A DNA stretch of 42,876 nt from the NCBI GenBank assembly GCA_944392425.1, contig CALXWM010000008.1, forward strand, positions 1 to 42,876, in the 5' to 3' direction. Source of the DNA: an uncultured Clostridia bacterium. Lineage in GTDB: Bacteria > Bacillota > Clostridia > TANB77 > CAG-508. Shown here one piece after another: positions 14,905-22,615 of this stretch. The number at the start of each line of letters is the position of its first letter. Within the stretch, counting starts at the first letter, position 1. Position numbers and translations under genes: made by a program. The notes under the pieces were generated by a model that had not been told where the DNA came from, made no database searches, and worked only from the letters and a program-made list of their open reading frames with translations.

Positions 14905-15009
14905 ATGAGCAAAAAAATTATAACAGGTTTAGTAATAAGTTCTGTAATTGTACAAGCAATATTCTTTTCTTTATTATATCAATTTGTGCAGGTACTTAGT
15001 ACGTTGTAA
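14905..15009 (+). CDS. Small single-pass membrane protein (34 residues)
   Basis: A short frame preceded by a strong TAGGAGGGG box. It encodes MSKKIITGLV and a hydrophobic run to residue 30, ending with VLSTL. The shape is a short basic N-terminus and one membrane helix. I do not recognise a family. The ribosome binding site makes it a credible gene. The preceding 180 bases after uvrC contain no other convincing frame, and the element that follows is a family-A repeat, which may be its terminator. Confidence 0.55.
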   Translation: MSKKIITGLVISSVIVQAIFFSLLYQFVQVLSTL

Positions 15010-15020
15010 AAATTATTAGA

Positions 15021-15170
15021 AAAGACCAATATACATTCTTTCACATTTGCTTCACGGTTTCGCTCAGGCGAAAACGCTCGCACGCTCACTTTGGTAGTTA
15101 TACTTAGTTATTATTCAAATTTTAATGCTGCCTCAGGTCGCTAAAAGTTTCAGAACATATATTGGTCTTT
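15021..15170 (+). repeat. Family-A repeat, subtype A2, copy 1
   Basis: A perfect 13-bp outer stem, AAAGACCAATATA (15021-15033) with its complement at 15158-15170. The core differs from A1 and contains TTCACGGTTTCGCTCAGGCG, AAAACGCTCGCACGCTC and CTCAGGTCGC. It fills most of the gap before the methyltransferase gene. Confidence 0.75.
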
Positions 15171-15213
15171 GCAAAATTTAGAATCATATTAAAATTTAGA
15201 AAGGATTGTAGAA

Positions 15214-16077
15214 ATGGACGTAGCAAAAGATTGGAAAGATTATGAAATACTAGATATGGCAAATGGCGAAAAACTAGAAAGATGGGGAAATATTACACTA
15301 ATAAGACCAGATCCACAAATAATATGGAAAGAAAAATCTTTTCCTGAAAAATGGAAGAATGCAAATGCCAAATATAATAGAAGTAACACTGGTGGTGGAA
15401 ATTGGAATTTTATTAAACCATTACCAAAATCTTGGCAGATTAAATATAAAGATTTAACTTTCAATATTAAACCAATGGGATTTAAGCACACAGGTATTTT
15501 CCCAGAGCAAGCAGTAAATTGGGACTGGATGATCAACAAAATAAGAAATAGCAATAGAGAGATAAAAGTATTAAATTTATTTGCTTATACCGGAGGTGCT
15601 AGTGTGGCTTGTTTAAAAGCTGGCGCCTCTGTTTGCCATGTAGATAGCTCAAAAGGAATGTGCGAATGGGCAAAGGAAAATGTAACCTCATCAGGATTAA
15701 GAGAAAGACCAATTAGATTTTTAATTGATGATGTTGTAAAATTTGTAAATAGAGAAATAAGAAGAGGTAATAAATATGATGGAATAATTATGGATCCACC
15801 TTCTTATGGAAGAGGAGCAAATGGTGAGGTATGGAAGTTTGAAGAAAATATAGCTGATTTAGTAAAACTTTGTATGAAAGTACTTTCTGATAAACCTTTA
15901 TTTTTCTTAATTAATTCATATACTACAGGAATTTCAAGTCAAGTTTTAGAAAATTTGTTGAGAATAAATATTCCTAAAAAAGTGGGAGGTAAGTATAGCC
16001 ATGGAGAAGTTGGACTTCCTATGACTAATTCAAAATTGATTTTACCTTGTGGAATTTATGGTAGATGGGAAGAGTAA
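15214..16077 (+). CDS. Class I SAM-dependent methyltransferase (RlmI/RlmK-like)
   Basis: A 287-residue Rossmann-fold methyltransferase resembling the catalytic domains of the 23S rRNA methyltransferases RlmI/RlmK. Motif I is LNLFAYTGGASVACLKAGA (from residue 120), the acidic loop is HVDSSKGMCEWAKEN, and motif IV is MDPPSYGRG (193-201), which fits RNA cytosine or guanine methylation. The first 115 residues (PDPQIIWKEKSFPEKWKNAN) match the related family members without a PUA domain. The exact base modified is not known. AAAGGATTG precedes the ATG. The gene stands alone: a repeat precedes it and a strong terminator region lies 175 bases downstream. Confidence 0.85.
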   Translation: MDVAKDWKDYEILDMANGEKLERWGNITLIRPDPQIIWKEKSFPEKWKNANAKYNRSNTGGGNWNFIKPLPKSWQIKYKDLTFNIKPMGFKHTGIFPEQAVNWDWMINKIRNSNREIKVLNLFAYTGGASVACLKAGASVCHVDSSKGMCEWAKENVTSSGLRERPIRFLIDDVVKFVNREIRRGNKYDGIIMDPPSYGRGANGEVWKFEENIADLVKLCMKVLSDKPLFFLINSYTTGISSQVLENLLRINIPKKVGGKYSHGEVGLPMTNSKLILPCGIYGRWEE

Positions 16078-16160
16078 ATATAAAATATTGTCAAAAAAAT
16101 TTAGTTGAAAAAATGATCTTCAAAATATATAATAAAGAAAAAATTAAGGAGCACAAAATA

Positions 16161-16217
16161 ATGACAAAACTCGCTGAAAGCCTTGAGGCTGTATATATAT
16201 ATATATATATATCGTAA
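16161..16217 (+). CDS. 18-residue frame over an AT dinucleotide tract
   Basis: TTAAGGAGCAC precedes an ATG that encodes MTKLAESLEAVYIYIYIS. The last third of the frame is a run of about nine TA repeats (16192-16211), and AGCC-TTGA-GGCT forms a tight hairpin just before it. A change of one dinucleotide would shift the frame and its stop. Coding is uncertain, but the good ribosome binding site makes it worth listing. It may be a leader peptide. Confidence 0.35.
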   Translation: MTKLAESLEAVYIYIYIS

Positions 16218-16251
16218 GATTTAATAAAATAAGGTTATGTGAACATAGAAT

Positions 16252-16305
16252 AAAAACTATGCTTTTTTAGACGAATGCAAAATGTCTAATTAGGCATAGT
16301 TTTTT
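16252..16305 (+). terminator. Two-tier intrinsic terminator before the lectin-like gene
   Basis: The outer stem AAAAACTATGC (16252-16262) pairs with GCATAGTTTTT (16294-16305); the inner stem TTAGAC (16267-16272) pairs with GTCTAA (16284-16289). The U-run follows the outer stem. It isolates the lectin-like gene from upstream transcription. Confidence 0.85.
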
Positions 16306-16324
16306 GCGTATGGAATGAAATTTT

Positions 16325-16383
16325 CTGGCGGAGACGTGTCTTAAATTGAAAATTTATAATTTAAAATTTAGTACCGTCCCCAG
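16325..16383. repeat. Decayed family-C-like palindrome
   Basis: TCTGGCGGAGACG on the left and CCGTCCCCAGA on the right are the remains of TCTGGGGACGG arms; the left arm has an insertion. The centre is a TTAAATTATAAATTT-type AT palindrome. It lies in the leader of the lectin-like gene. Confidence 0.5.
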
Positions 16384-16446
16384 AGGAAAATTAATAGAAA
16401 ATAAAAATGAAAAGCTTAAGAAAACGAGAAGGGAGAATAAGAGTTT

Positions 16447-17478
16447 ATGAAAAAACTAAGTAAAAAGCAAAAGTTAATAGGTTTTATAGCCATATTGATA
16501 GTGACAATATTAATTGCCATAATTATAACAACGAGCATAGTAAATAATAACCAAGTAGCAAACGAAGGCTATGCGGCCACAACTGCAAATGCGGATTCAA
16601 AATTAATAGCAAATTATATTAAAAAAGGAATAACAATAGGAGGAATAACAGGAACATTAGAAACACTTGATACATCAGATGCCACAGCCAAACCAGAAGA
16701 CATAGCACTAGGAAAAACAGCATATGTAAAAGGAGAGAAAATAACGGGAACATATGTAGAGTCTATATCTAATGAAGACTTACAAATAAGTGCAGACAAT
16801 ATATATTATGCAGACTTAGATAGTAGTGGAGAAATAAGTGTAGACGGAGTAATATTTGCAGATTTAGCAGGAGCAAAAGAAAGTGGAACATGGGGAACTA
16901 ATGGAATGGGAGAGTATACGATTCCATCAGAAACAAATTTAAAACAATATTATATAAAAGGTGAGTATACAGGCCAACACCTTGGTCCCGGAAAAGTAAT
17001 AGCTCCAGTAGAGGAAACAAGTGGAAACGATAGATTTTACGTAATGGCATTAGAAGATATTGATTCAAGTACACATTATTGGTATTATAATGCAACTGAA
17101 AAGTTAGATAATATAATAGCTTATACAGAAGACGATTTTAGCAAAGGGAAAGAAAATACAAGATATGTAAATAATAAGTGGAATGATCCAACTTTGCCAT
17201 ATGGAGAACATAATTCAAATGATATTTGGGGGTTAATACAAGATAAAATAGAAGATGGATGGTTTGTACCATCAAAATCAGAATGGGCAGCATTTGGAGC
17301 AACTTTTGAAATTACAAGTAGCAATTATCCTAAATTTGGACTTAAAGACGGCTACTGGAGTTCTTCACAGTATAATACGTACTGTGCTTACCTTGCAGCC
17401 TTTGACGGTGGAGTCATTAGCTATGGAAGTGTGACCATCGATAGTAACCGTTATATTCGCCTTGCCACGACTTTCTAA
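16447..17478 (+). CDS. Membrane-anchored C-type-lectin-like protein, candidate DGR variable protein
   Basis: A 343-residue surface protein. Residues 10-32 are one membrane segment after a basic start. Residues 54-105 carry the GITGTLETLDTSDATA and GKTAYVKGEKITGT motifs common in phage tail proteins. The C-terminal half fits a DUF1566/C-type-lectin fold (DGWFVPSKSEW, then GYWSSSQ and a final RLATTF). The last 42 codons (17350-17475) differ from the rest: Ile is ATT/ATC instead of ATA, Arg CGT/CGC instead of AGA, and most codons end in C or T, with TAT, AAT, TAC, TGT, GAC, GGT, GTC and AGC clustered where a template AAY codon could have been mutated. That is what a diversity-generating-retroelement target looks like. 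No reverse transcriptase or template repeat is in the window. The start follows AGAAGGGAG. Confidence 0.75.
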   Translation: MKKLSKKQKLIGFIAILIVTILIAIIITTSIVNNNQVANEGYAATTANADSKLIANYIKKGITIGGITGTLETLDTSDATAKPEDIALGKTAYVKGEKITGTYVESISNEDLQISADNIYYADLDSSGEISVDGVIFADLAGAKESGTWGTNGMGEYTIPSETNLKQYYIKGEYTGQHLGPGKVIAPVEETSGNDRFYVMALEDIDSSTHYWYYNATEKLDNIIAYTEDDFSKGKENTRYVNNKWNDPTLPYGEHNSNDIWGLIQDKIEDGWFVPSKSEWAAFGATFEITSSNYPKFGLKDGYWSSSQYNTYCAYLAAFDGGVISYGSVTIDSNRYIRLATTF

Positions 17479-17482
17479 AAAT

Positions 17483-17539
17483 ATTTATATTTCAAGCCAT
17501 AAGCTACCTTAGGTAGCCCAAGCATAACTTATGGTATAA
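17483..17539 (+). repeat. Diverged family-B element after the lectin-like gene
   Basis: TATATTTCAAG, then CTACCTTAGGTAGCCCAAGC, aligns with the middle of the two full family-B copies. Here CCATAAG (17497-17503) pairs with CTTATGG (17528-17534) around a CTACC/GGTAG hairpin. Confidence 0.5.
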
Positions 17540-17597
17540 ATAGCCTAGCTTATTTTTGTAAAAAAATCTAAAATGAAAGAGTAAAAAATAAATGGAA

Positions 17598-17629
17598 GGT
17601 ATGTGTTGTAGGAAGCACATATCTTTTTT
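17598..17629 (+). terminator. Intrinsic terminator after the lectin-like gene
   Basis: GGTATGTG pairs with CACATATC (one G-U pair) across a 10-nt loop, followed by TTTTTT. Confidence 0.8.
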
Positions 17630-17660
17630 GTTGAATATGGAAAATTACCCATTTTATTTA

Positions 17661-17692
17661 ATAAAAAAACAGGACAGGAGGAAACTGTCCTG
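17661..17692 (-). terminator. Minus-strand terminator-like hairpin
   Basis: CAGGACAG (17670-17677) pairs with CTGTCCTG (17685-17692) across GAGGAAA. The U-run follows only on the minus strand (TTTTTTTATT), although no minus-strand gene lies to the right. It may end antisense transcription. Confidence 0.5.
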
Positions 17693-17711
17693 AACTAATA
17701 CAAGCTTTTGA

Positions 17712-17740
17712 TTGACATAAATAAAAGAAATCTGTATAAT
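17712..17740 (+). promoter_or_regulatory. Promoter of the RluA-family gene
   Basis: TTGACA (17712-17717) and TATAAT (17735-17740) are separated by 17 bp, a consensus sigma-A promoter about 35 bases before the start codon. Confidence 0.85.
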
Positions 17741-17781
17741 ATAACTTATAGAAATAAAAAAATATAGAATAGGAATATTGA

Positions 17782-18483
17782 ATGAAAATTTTATATGAAG
17801 ATAATCACATAATAGTAGTAGAAAAAATTGTAAATATACCTTCACAATCAGATAAAACTGGTGATGAAGATATGCTAACTTTAATAAAAAAATACTTAAA
17901 AGAAAAATATCAAAAGCCGGGCAATGTGTATTTAGGCTTAGTACATAGACTAGATAGACCAGTTGGCGGAGTTATGGTATTTGCAAAAACTTCAAAAGCC
18001 GCATCAAGATTAAGCGAAGAAGTTAGAAACAAGACTTTTAAAAAAGAATATTTAGTTATATGTAATGGAAAAATGGAAAAAGAAAAAGATACACTTGTAG
18101 ATTATTTGTGGAAAGATGAGAAGAAAAACACTAGCTACGTAGTAAAACAGGCTAAGAAAAATGCAAAAGAAGCGGTTTTGGATTATGAAGTGTTAGGGTA
18201 TAATGAAAAAGAAAATCTTTCAATACTAAGAATAAATTTACATACAGGAAGGCATCATCAAATTCGCGTTCAACTTTCAAGCAGAATGCATGCAATATAT
18301 GGGGATAGTAAATATCATGGAAGAGGAGCGGGAACTGGTATTTGCTTATGGGCATATAAACTTACAATAGTTCATCCAACTACAAAAGAAGAAATGAGTT
18401 TTGTGGATTTGCCAGAGCCGAAAGGAATGTGGAAATTGCTATATGAAAATGGAGTACAAGATAAGATAAACGAAACAAAATAA
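17782..18483 (+). CDS. RluA-family pseudouridine synthase
   Basis: A 233-residue RNA pseudouridine synthase that isomerises uridine in rRNA or tRNA. The catalytic motif is LVHRLDRPVGG with Asp58, followed by AKTSKAASRLSEEVRN and the RTGRHHQIR-type motif (LHTGRHHQIRVQLSS, from about residue 154), then YGDSKYH. There is no S4 domain at the N-terminus, so it is a short RluA/RluC-type enzyme; the target base cannot be deduced. A consensus promoter lies 41 bases upstream. The ribosome binding site is weak (AGGAAT). A short coiled-coil protein gene follows 45 bases later and may be co-transcribed. Confidence 0.93.
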   Translation: MKILYEDNHIIVVEKIVNIPSQSDKTGDEDMLTLIKKYLKEKYQKPGNVYLGLVHRLDRPVGGVMVFAKTSKAASRLSEEVRNKTFKKEYLVICNGKMEKEKDTLVDYLWKDEKKNTSYVVKQAKKNAKEAVLDYEVLGYNEKENLSILRINLHTGRHHQIRVQLSSRMHAIYGDSKYHGRGAGTGICLWAYKLTIVHPTTKEEMSFVDLPEPKGMWKLLYENGVQDKINETK

Positions 18484-18528
18484 CAAAAAAGTTTGGAGCA
18501 AAATTTTAAATATGAAAGGAAATGAATT

Positions 18529-19008
18529 ATGAGCAGGTCAATGGGTGTTTTAATGGATATGGAAGGTATTTTACATGATATGCAAAATATAGAAAGACAG
18601 ATTGATGGAATTGATAGTAATATACGTAATAGACCATATACGGCAAAAGAATTAATGGAGGAAAGGGCGCTTGAGACTGAAAAAGCAGAAAAAAGAGAAC
18701 AATTAAATGGATTAAAACAAATGCTAGCAAGATTATTAGAAGATAAGAACGAAAGTGATATATTAAGGACAGAATTATTAGGAAAGTATCAAAAAGCTGA
18801 CAATAGCGAAGAAAGAAGTAAATACGGATTATATTTAGAATGGATAAAAGAGGCAAGTTCTATAAATACTAAAAAAGGTCAATTAAATAGAGTTAGAAAT
18901 TCAGGTGCTCAGGCAGATAAAACAAATAATTCTATGGACGGAAATAGTGCAAAATCTATACAGGGATTAAATATAACAACAGACGACCGCGATGACGATG
19001 GAAGATAA
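18529..19008 (+). CDS. Coiled-coil hypothetical protein
   Basis: A 159-residue hydrophilic protein I do not recognise. Residues 8-110 are strongly helical and charged (NIERQIDGIDSNIRN, EERALETEKAEKREQLNG, LLEDKNESDILRTELLG), with heptad-like spacing suggesting a coiled coil. The last 50 residues are low-complexity and polar (KTNNSMDGNSAKS), ending TTDDRDDDGR, an acidic tail. There is no signal or membrane segment. AAAGGAAATG precedes the start. It follows the pseudouridine synthase by 45 bases and is closed by a very long hairpin (19083-19130), so it is the last gene of that unit. A similar orphan coiled-coil gene lies at 22616. Confidence 0.6.
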   Translation: MSRSMGVLMDMEGILHDMQNIERQIDGIDSNIRNRPYTAKELMEERALETEKAEKREQLNGLKQMLARLLEDKNESDILRTELLGKYQKADNSEERSKYGLYLEWIKEASSINTKKGQLNRVRNSGAQADKTNNSMDGNSAKSIQGLNITTDDRDDDGR

Positions 19009-19082
19009 CAATATTAAATTTTTGACTTTGAAAATATGAACAAAATATAAAGTTTTAAAGTTATGCTTAATAAATAAATTTA

Positions 19083-19130
19083 AAACCAAAACTGACTAGG
19101 AATAAGGAGATTCCTAGTCAGTTTTGGTTT
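19083..19130. terminator. 21-bp perfect hairpin, bidirectional terminator
   Basis: AAACCAAAACTGACTAGGAAT (19083-19103, split here by its own symmetry into AAACCAAAAC and TGACTAGGAAT) pairs perfectly with 19110-19130 around a 6-nt loop. The T- and A-rich ends make it usable on either strand. Confidence 0.75.
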
Positions 19131-19168
19131 GTATGAGCAAGGAATAAAATGAAAGTACTATTTTTTTA

Positions 19169-19197
19169 TTTACTTTTTTATTTTTTTCATATATAAT
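19169..19197 (+). promoter_or_regulatory. Candidate promoter of adhE
   Basis: TTTACT (19169-19174) and TATAAT (19192-19197) are separated by 17 bp in a T-rich tract. The leader to the adhE start is about 85 bases. No Rex-type palindrome was identified with confidence. Confidence 0.45.
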
Positions 19198-19288
19198 CCC
19201 AAGTAAGCTAATTTACAAAAGACATTACATAAAATTAATAAACCTAAATATTTATGCTTGAAAATTAAATGTGTGAAAGGATGGTATT

Positions 19289-21886
19289 ATGGCAAAAGAA
19301 ATTACTGAAAAAGAAGAACAAGAAATCAAGAAAATGATTGATAACTTGGTAGAAAGAGCTAAGAAAGCATCTGAGGAGTACATGAAATTATCTGAGGAGG
19401 ATGTTGGTAGAATAGTTAAAGCAATGTCTATGGCTGGTGAAGAACATCATATGGAACTTGCAAAACTAGCAGTTGAAGAAACAGATAGAGGAATATATGA
19501 AGATAAAATAACTAAGAATATGTTTGCAACAGAATATATTTATCACAGTATAAAATATGATAAAACAGTTGGTATAATTAGCCAAAATGAAGAAGAAGGA
19601 TATGAAGAAATTGCAGAGCCAGTTGGAATAATTGCAGGTGTAACACCAGTAACAAATCCAACATCAACAGTTATGTTTAAATCACTTATCTCAGCAAAAA
19701 CTAGAAATGTAATTATTTTTGGATTCCATCCAAGTGCTCAAAAATGTAGTACTCGTGCAGCAGAGATTGTTAGAGATGCTGCAATATCTGCTGGAGCACC
19801 TAAAGATTGTATTTTATGGATTGAAAAGCCATCCATAACAGCAACTAATATGCTTATGAATCATCCAGATGTTAATTTGATTCTTGCAACAGGTGGAACA
19901 GGTATGGTTAAAGCTGCTTATTCATGCGGAAAACCAGCACTTGGAGTTGGTCCTGGAAATGTTCCTTGCTATATTGAAAAAACAGCTAAATTAAAAACTT
20001 CAGTAAATGATTTAGTTATGTCTAAATCTTTTGATAATGGTATGATTTGTGCATCTGAACAATCTGTAATTGTAGATAAGGAAATTCATGAAGAATTTGA
20101 AAAGCTTATGAAAGAAGCAGGATGCTATTTCTTAAATGCAGATGAAACTAAAAGATTAAGAGAGAAAATGTTTGATGAAGATAAACTTAATAGCTTTGTC
20201 GTTGGTAAGTCTCCATATTTTATTGCAAAAATGGCAGATATAGAAGTACCAAAAGAAACAAAAGTATTAGTTTTAAAAGAAAATGGAGTAGGAATTGAAT
20301 ATCCATTCTCTAAGGAAAAATTAAGTCCAGTTCTAGCATATTATGTAGTTAAAGATTCTAAAGAAGGTATTGATTTAGCAGAAAAGCTAATTGAATTTGG
20401 TGGAATGGGACATTCAGCAGTAATTCATTCAGAAGATGAGAATGTTATACAAGAATTTTCAAAAAGAGTAAAAGTTGGAAGAATTATAGTAAACTCACCA
20501 TCTACTCATGGTGCAATTGGAGATATATACAACACCAATATGCCTTCACTTACACTTGGATGTGGAACATTTGGAGGAAATTCAACAACATCAAATGTTT
20601 CAAGTGTTAATTTAATAAATATTAAAAGAGTAGCAAAAAGGAGAGTTAATATGCAATGGTTTAAAATTCCAAATAAAATATATTTTGAAGCAGGTTCACT
20701 TGGGTATTTAGAGAAAATGCCTGACATTTCTAAAGCCTTCATAGTAACAGATGAAGGAATGGTTAAATTAGGATATGTAGATAAAGTTTTATATTATTTA
20801 AGAAAAAGAGAAAAATATGTGCATTCACAAATATTTGCAGAGGTAGAATCAGATCCATCTTTTGAAACAATAAAAAAAGGTGTAGAAATGATGAATAACT
20901 TTAGGCCTGATGTTATTATTGCACTTGGTGGTGGTAGCCCAATAGATGCTGCCAAAGGAATGTGGTTATTTTATGAGCATCCAGATGCAGATATTGAAGG
21001 TATGAAACTTAAATTTATGGACATTAGAAAAAGAACATATAAGTTTCCTAAATTAGGCACCAAAGCTCAAATGGTTGCAATACCTACAACTTCAGGAACA
21101 GGTTCAGAAGTTACATCTTTTGCTGTAATAACAGATAAAGAGAAAAACAAAAAATATCCATTAGCAGATTATGAATTAACACCTGATGTTGCAATTGTTG
21201 ATACGGACTTAGTTATGAGTCTTCCAAAGAGTATTACTGCTGATACAGGTATGGATGTTTTAACACATGCACTAGAGGCTTATGTATCAAATATGGCATC
21301 AGATTATACAGATGGATTGGCCGAAAAAGCAGTAGAATTAGTATTTAAAAATTTAAGGGTAGCATATAATGATGGCTCAAATAAAGAAGCTAGAGAAAAA
21401 ATGCATAATAGCAGTACAATAGCTGGTATGGCATTTACAAATGCATTTTTAGGCGTATGCCACTCTATGGCACATAAAATTGGAGCTGAATTTCATTTAC
21501 CACATGGAAGAATAAATGCAATTTTACTTCCATATGTAATCAAATATAATGGAGTAGATGACCCAACAAAATTTGTGTCATTCCCAAAATATGAATATTA
21601 TGTGGCAAAACATAAATATGCAGAAATTTCAAGAAGAATGAATTTCCCAGCATTTACAGATGATGAAGGATTAGAGTCATTGGTTAGGGAAGTAGATAAG
21701 CTTAGAGCAGATATAGGAATTCCAAAATCATTTAAAGAGGCTGGAATAGACGAAAAAGAATGGCTTGCTAAAGTAGATATTTTGGCAGATAGAGCATTTG
21801 AAGACCAATGTACATCTGCAAATCCAAGAGTACCACTAGTAAGCGAAATTAAACAAATATTATTAGATAGTTACTATGGTAAATAA
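19289..21886 (+). CDS. adhE: Bifunctional acetaldehyde-CoA/alcohol dehydrogenase
   Basis: AdhE converts acetyl-CoA to ethanol through acetaldehyde and regenerates NAD+ during fermentation; such enzymes form long filaments called spirosomes. At 865 residues both halves are complete. The N-terminal aldehyde dehydrogenase half has GVTPVTNPTSTVMFK, GPGNVPCYIEK and the catalytic Cys254 in NGMICASEQS. After a linker near residue 450 the iron-dependent alcohol dehydrogenase half has ALGGGSPIDAAKGMW, TTSGTGSEVTSF and the metal-binding histidines in HALEAY, CHSMAHKIGAEFHLPHG. The start follows AAAGGATGG. It is a single-gene unit, preceded by a long hairpin and followed within one base by a family-C palindrome that probably ends transcription. 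Confidence 0.98.
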   Translation: MAKEITEKEEQEIKKMIDNLVERAKKASEEYMKLSEEDVGRIVKAMSMAGEEHHMELAKLAVEETDRGIYEDKITKNMFATEYIYHSIKYDKTVGIISQNEEEGYEEIAEPVGIIAGVTPVTNPTSTVMFKSLISAKTRNVIIFGFHPSAQKCSTRAAEIVRDAAISAGAPKDCILWIEKPSITATNMLMNHPDVNLILATGGTGMVKAAYSCGKPALGVGPGNVPCYIEKTAKLKTSVNDLVMSKSFDNGMICASEQSVIVDKEIHEEFEKLMKEAGCYFLNADETKRLREKMFDEDKLNSFVVGKSPYFIAKMADIEVPKETKVLVLKENGVGIEYPFSKEKLSPVLAYYVVKDSKEGIDLAEKLIEFGGMGHSAVIHSEDENVIQEFSKRVKVGRIIVNSPSTHGAIGDIYNTNMPSLTLGCGTFGGNSTTSNVSSVNLINIKRVAKRRVNMQWFKIPNKIYFEAGSLGYLEKMPDISKAFIVTDEGMVKLGYVDKVLYYLRKREKYVHSQIFAEVESDPSFETIKKGVEMMNNFRPDVIIALGGGSPIDAAKGMWLFYEHPDADIEGMKLKFMDIRKRTYKFPKLGTKAQMVAIPTTSGTGSEVTSFAVITDKEKNKKYPLADYELTPDVAIVDTDLVMSLPKSITADTGMDVLTHALEAYVSNMASDYTDGLAEKAVELVFKNLRVAYNDGSNKEAREKMHNSSTIAGMAFTNAFLGVCHSMAHKIGAEFHLPHGRINAILLPYVIKYNGVDDPTKFVSFPKYEYYVAKHKYAEISRRMNFPAFTDDEGLESLVREVDKLRADIGIPKSFKEAGIDEKEWLAKVDILADRAFEDQCTSANPRVPLVSEIKQILLDSYYGK

Positions 21887-21955
21887 TTTTACTTTTGGGA
21901 CGGTCCTTTTCGTAAAATATTTATTTTACGAAAAGGACCGTCCCAAAAGTAAAAT
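21886..21955. repeat. Family-C palindrome after adhE (perfect 32-bp arms)
   Basis: Arms 21886-21917 and 21924-21955 are exact inverted copies around TATTTA. Each arm has TTTTACTTTTGGGACGG followed by TCCTTTTCGTAAAA. The arm begins at the last base of the adhE stop codon, so the element probably serves as the adhE terminator. Confidence 0.9.
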
Positions 21956-21994
21956 ATTTTTTGTCAGCCAATTCCAATTCTTGCTAAAAACCAA

Positions 21995-22023
21995 TTGACA
22001 GTTGATAAAATATGTAATATAAT
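21995..22023 (+). promoter_or_regulatory. Orphan consensus promoter
   Basis: TTGACA (21995-22000) and TATAAT (22018-22023) are separated by 17 bp, but no plus-strand gene follows for almost 600 bases. The first transcribed bases include AAATTATG-GTAA-CATAATTT, an 8-bp hairpin with a tetraloop, followed by T-rich sequence. This may be a small RNA. The rest of the gap to 22225 is AT-rich and shows nothing else. Confidence 0.55.
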
Positions 22024-22225
22024 GATGGTGTAAAATTATGGTAACATAATTTATTTCAAGATTTTTTATATCTAATACTTATAAATTTAATGTATCTTTT
22101 TAGCAAAACAAATGAAGATAAACAATTTTTTTAAAAAACAATGAAAAGGCAAAAAAAATAGACGTTAAATCGTCGAACAAAATTACAAATATAAAATTAA
22201 TATTTTATTTGGAAAAAACTGTAAA

Positions 22226-22519
22226 CTAGTCATTATCATTATCTAGTTTAAAACTAAAATCTTTTAAAAGTTCATCAGCAGAAGTATTTAGTTCTTTTGC
22301 TATGGCACATAATTCATAATCTAAGACTGTTCTTTTTCCGACTTCAATATCATAAATGGATTGTGTTGATATGTCTACACCTTTTAGCATTAGTTTATCG
22401 GATAATTTTTGCCTAGACATTTTATGTTCGGATCTAAGTAGAAAAATGTTTTTTCCGACAGTATTAAGTTTACCCTTGAGAGCGTTACTGTATTTTCGTT
22501 TGTTAGTAATATTTTTCAT
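22226..22519 (-). CDS. XRE-family transcriptional regulator
   Basis: A 97-residue Cro/CI-type DNA-binding protein. The helix-turn-helix covers GKNIFLLRSEHKMSRQKLSD to SIYDIEVGKRTV, with the usual conserved end ALAKELNTSADELL (here CAIAKELNTSADELL). The frame is open further upstream, but AGGCGGTGAT precedes the ATG at 22519 and the extension has no support. A short acidic tail (KLDNDND) ends the protein. There is no effector domain, so it probably acts as a small repressor. It is divergent from the coiled-coil gene at 22616, and the 96-base gap is a natural place for a shared operator. Confidence 0.88.
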   Translation of the reverse strand: MKNITNKRKYSNALKGKLNTVGKNIFLLRSEHKMSRQKLSDKLMLKGVDISTQSIYDIEVGKRTVLDYELCAIAKELNTSADELLKDFSFKLDNDND

Positions 22520-22615
22520 TAAAATCACCGCCTGTAATATATTTTGCAAATTTTATCATCTTTTTATACATAACTATTAAGAGTAGGCGGTTATAAGAAA
22601 GGGGGATAATAAGAT

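Noticed and set aside
16447..17478. Complete diversity-generating retroelement in this window
   Set aside because: No reverse transcriptase (no YADD-type frame) and no second copy of the last 126 bases were found, so only the candidate target gene can be claimed.
22025..22033. ATG-GTG-TAA near the orphan promoter as another minimal frame
   Set aside because: It lies at or before the expected transcription start and has no Shine-Dalgarno.
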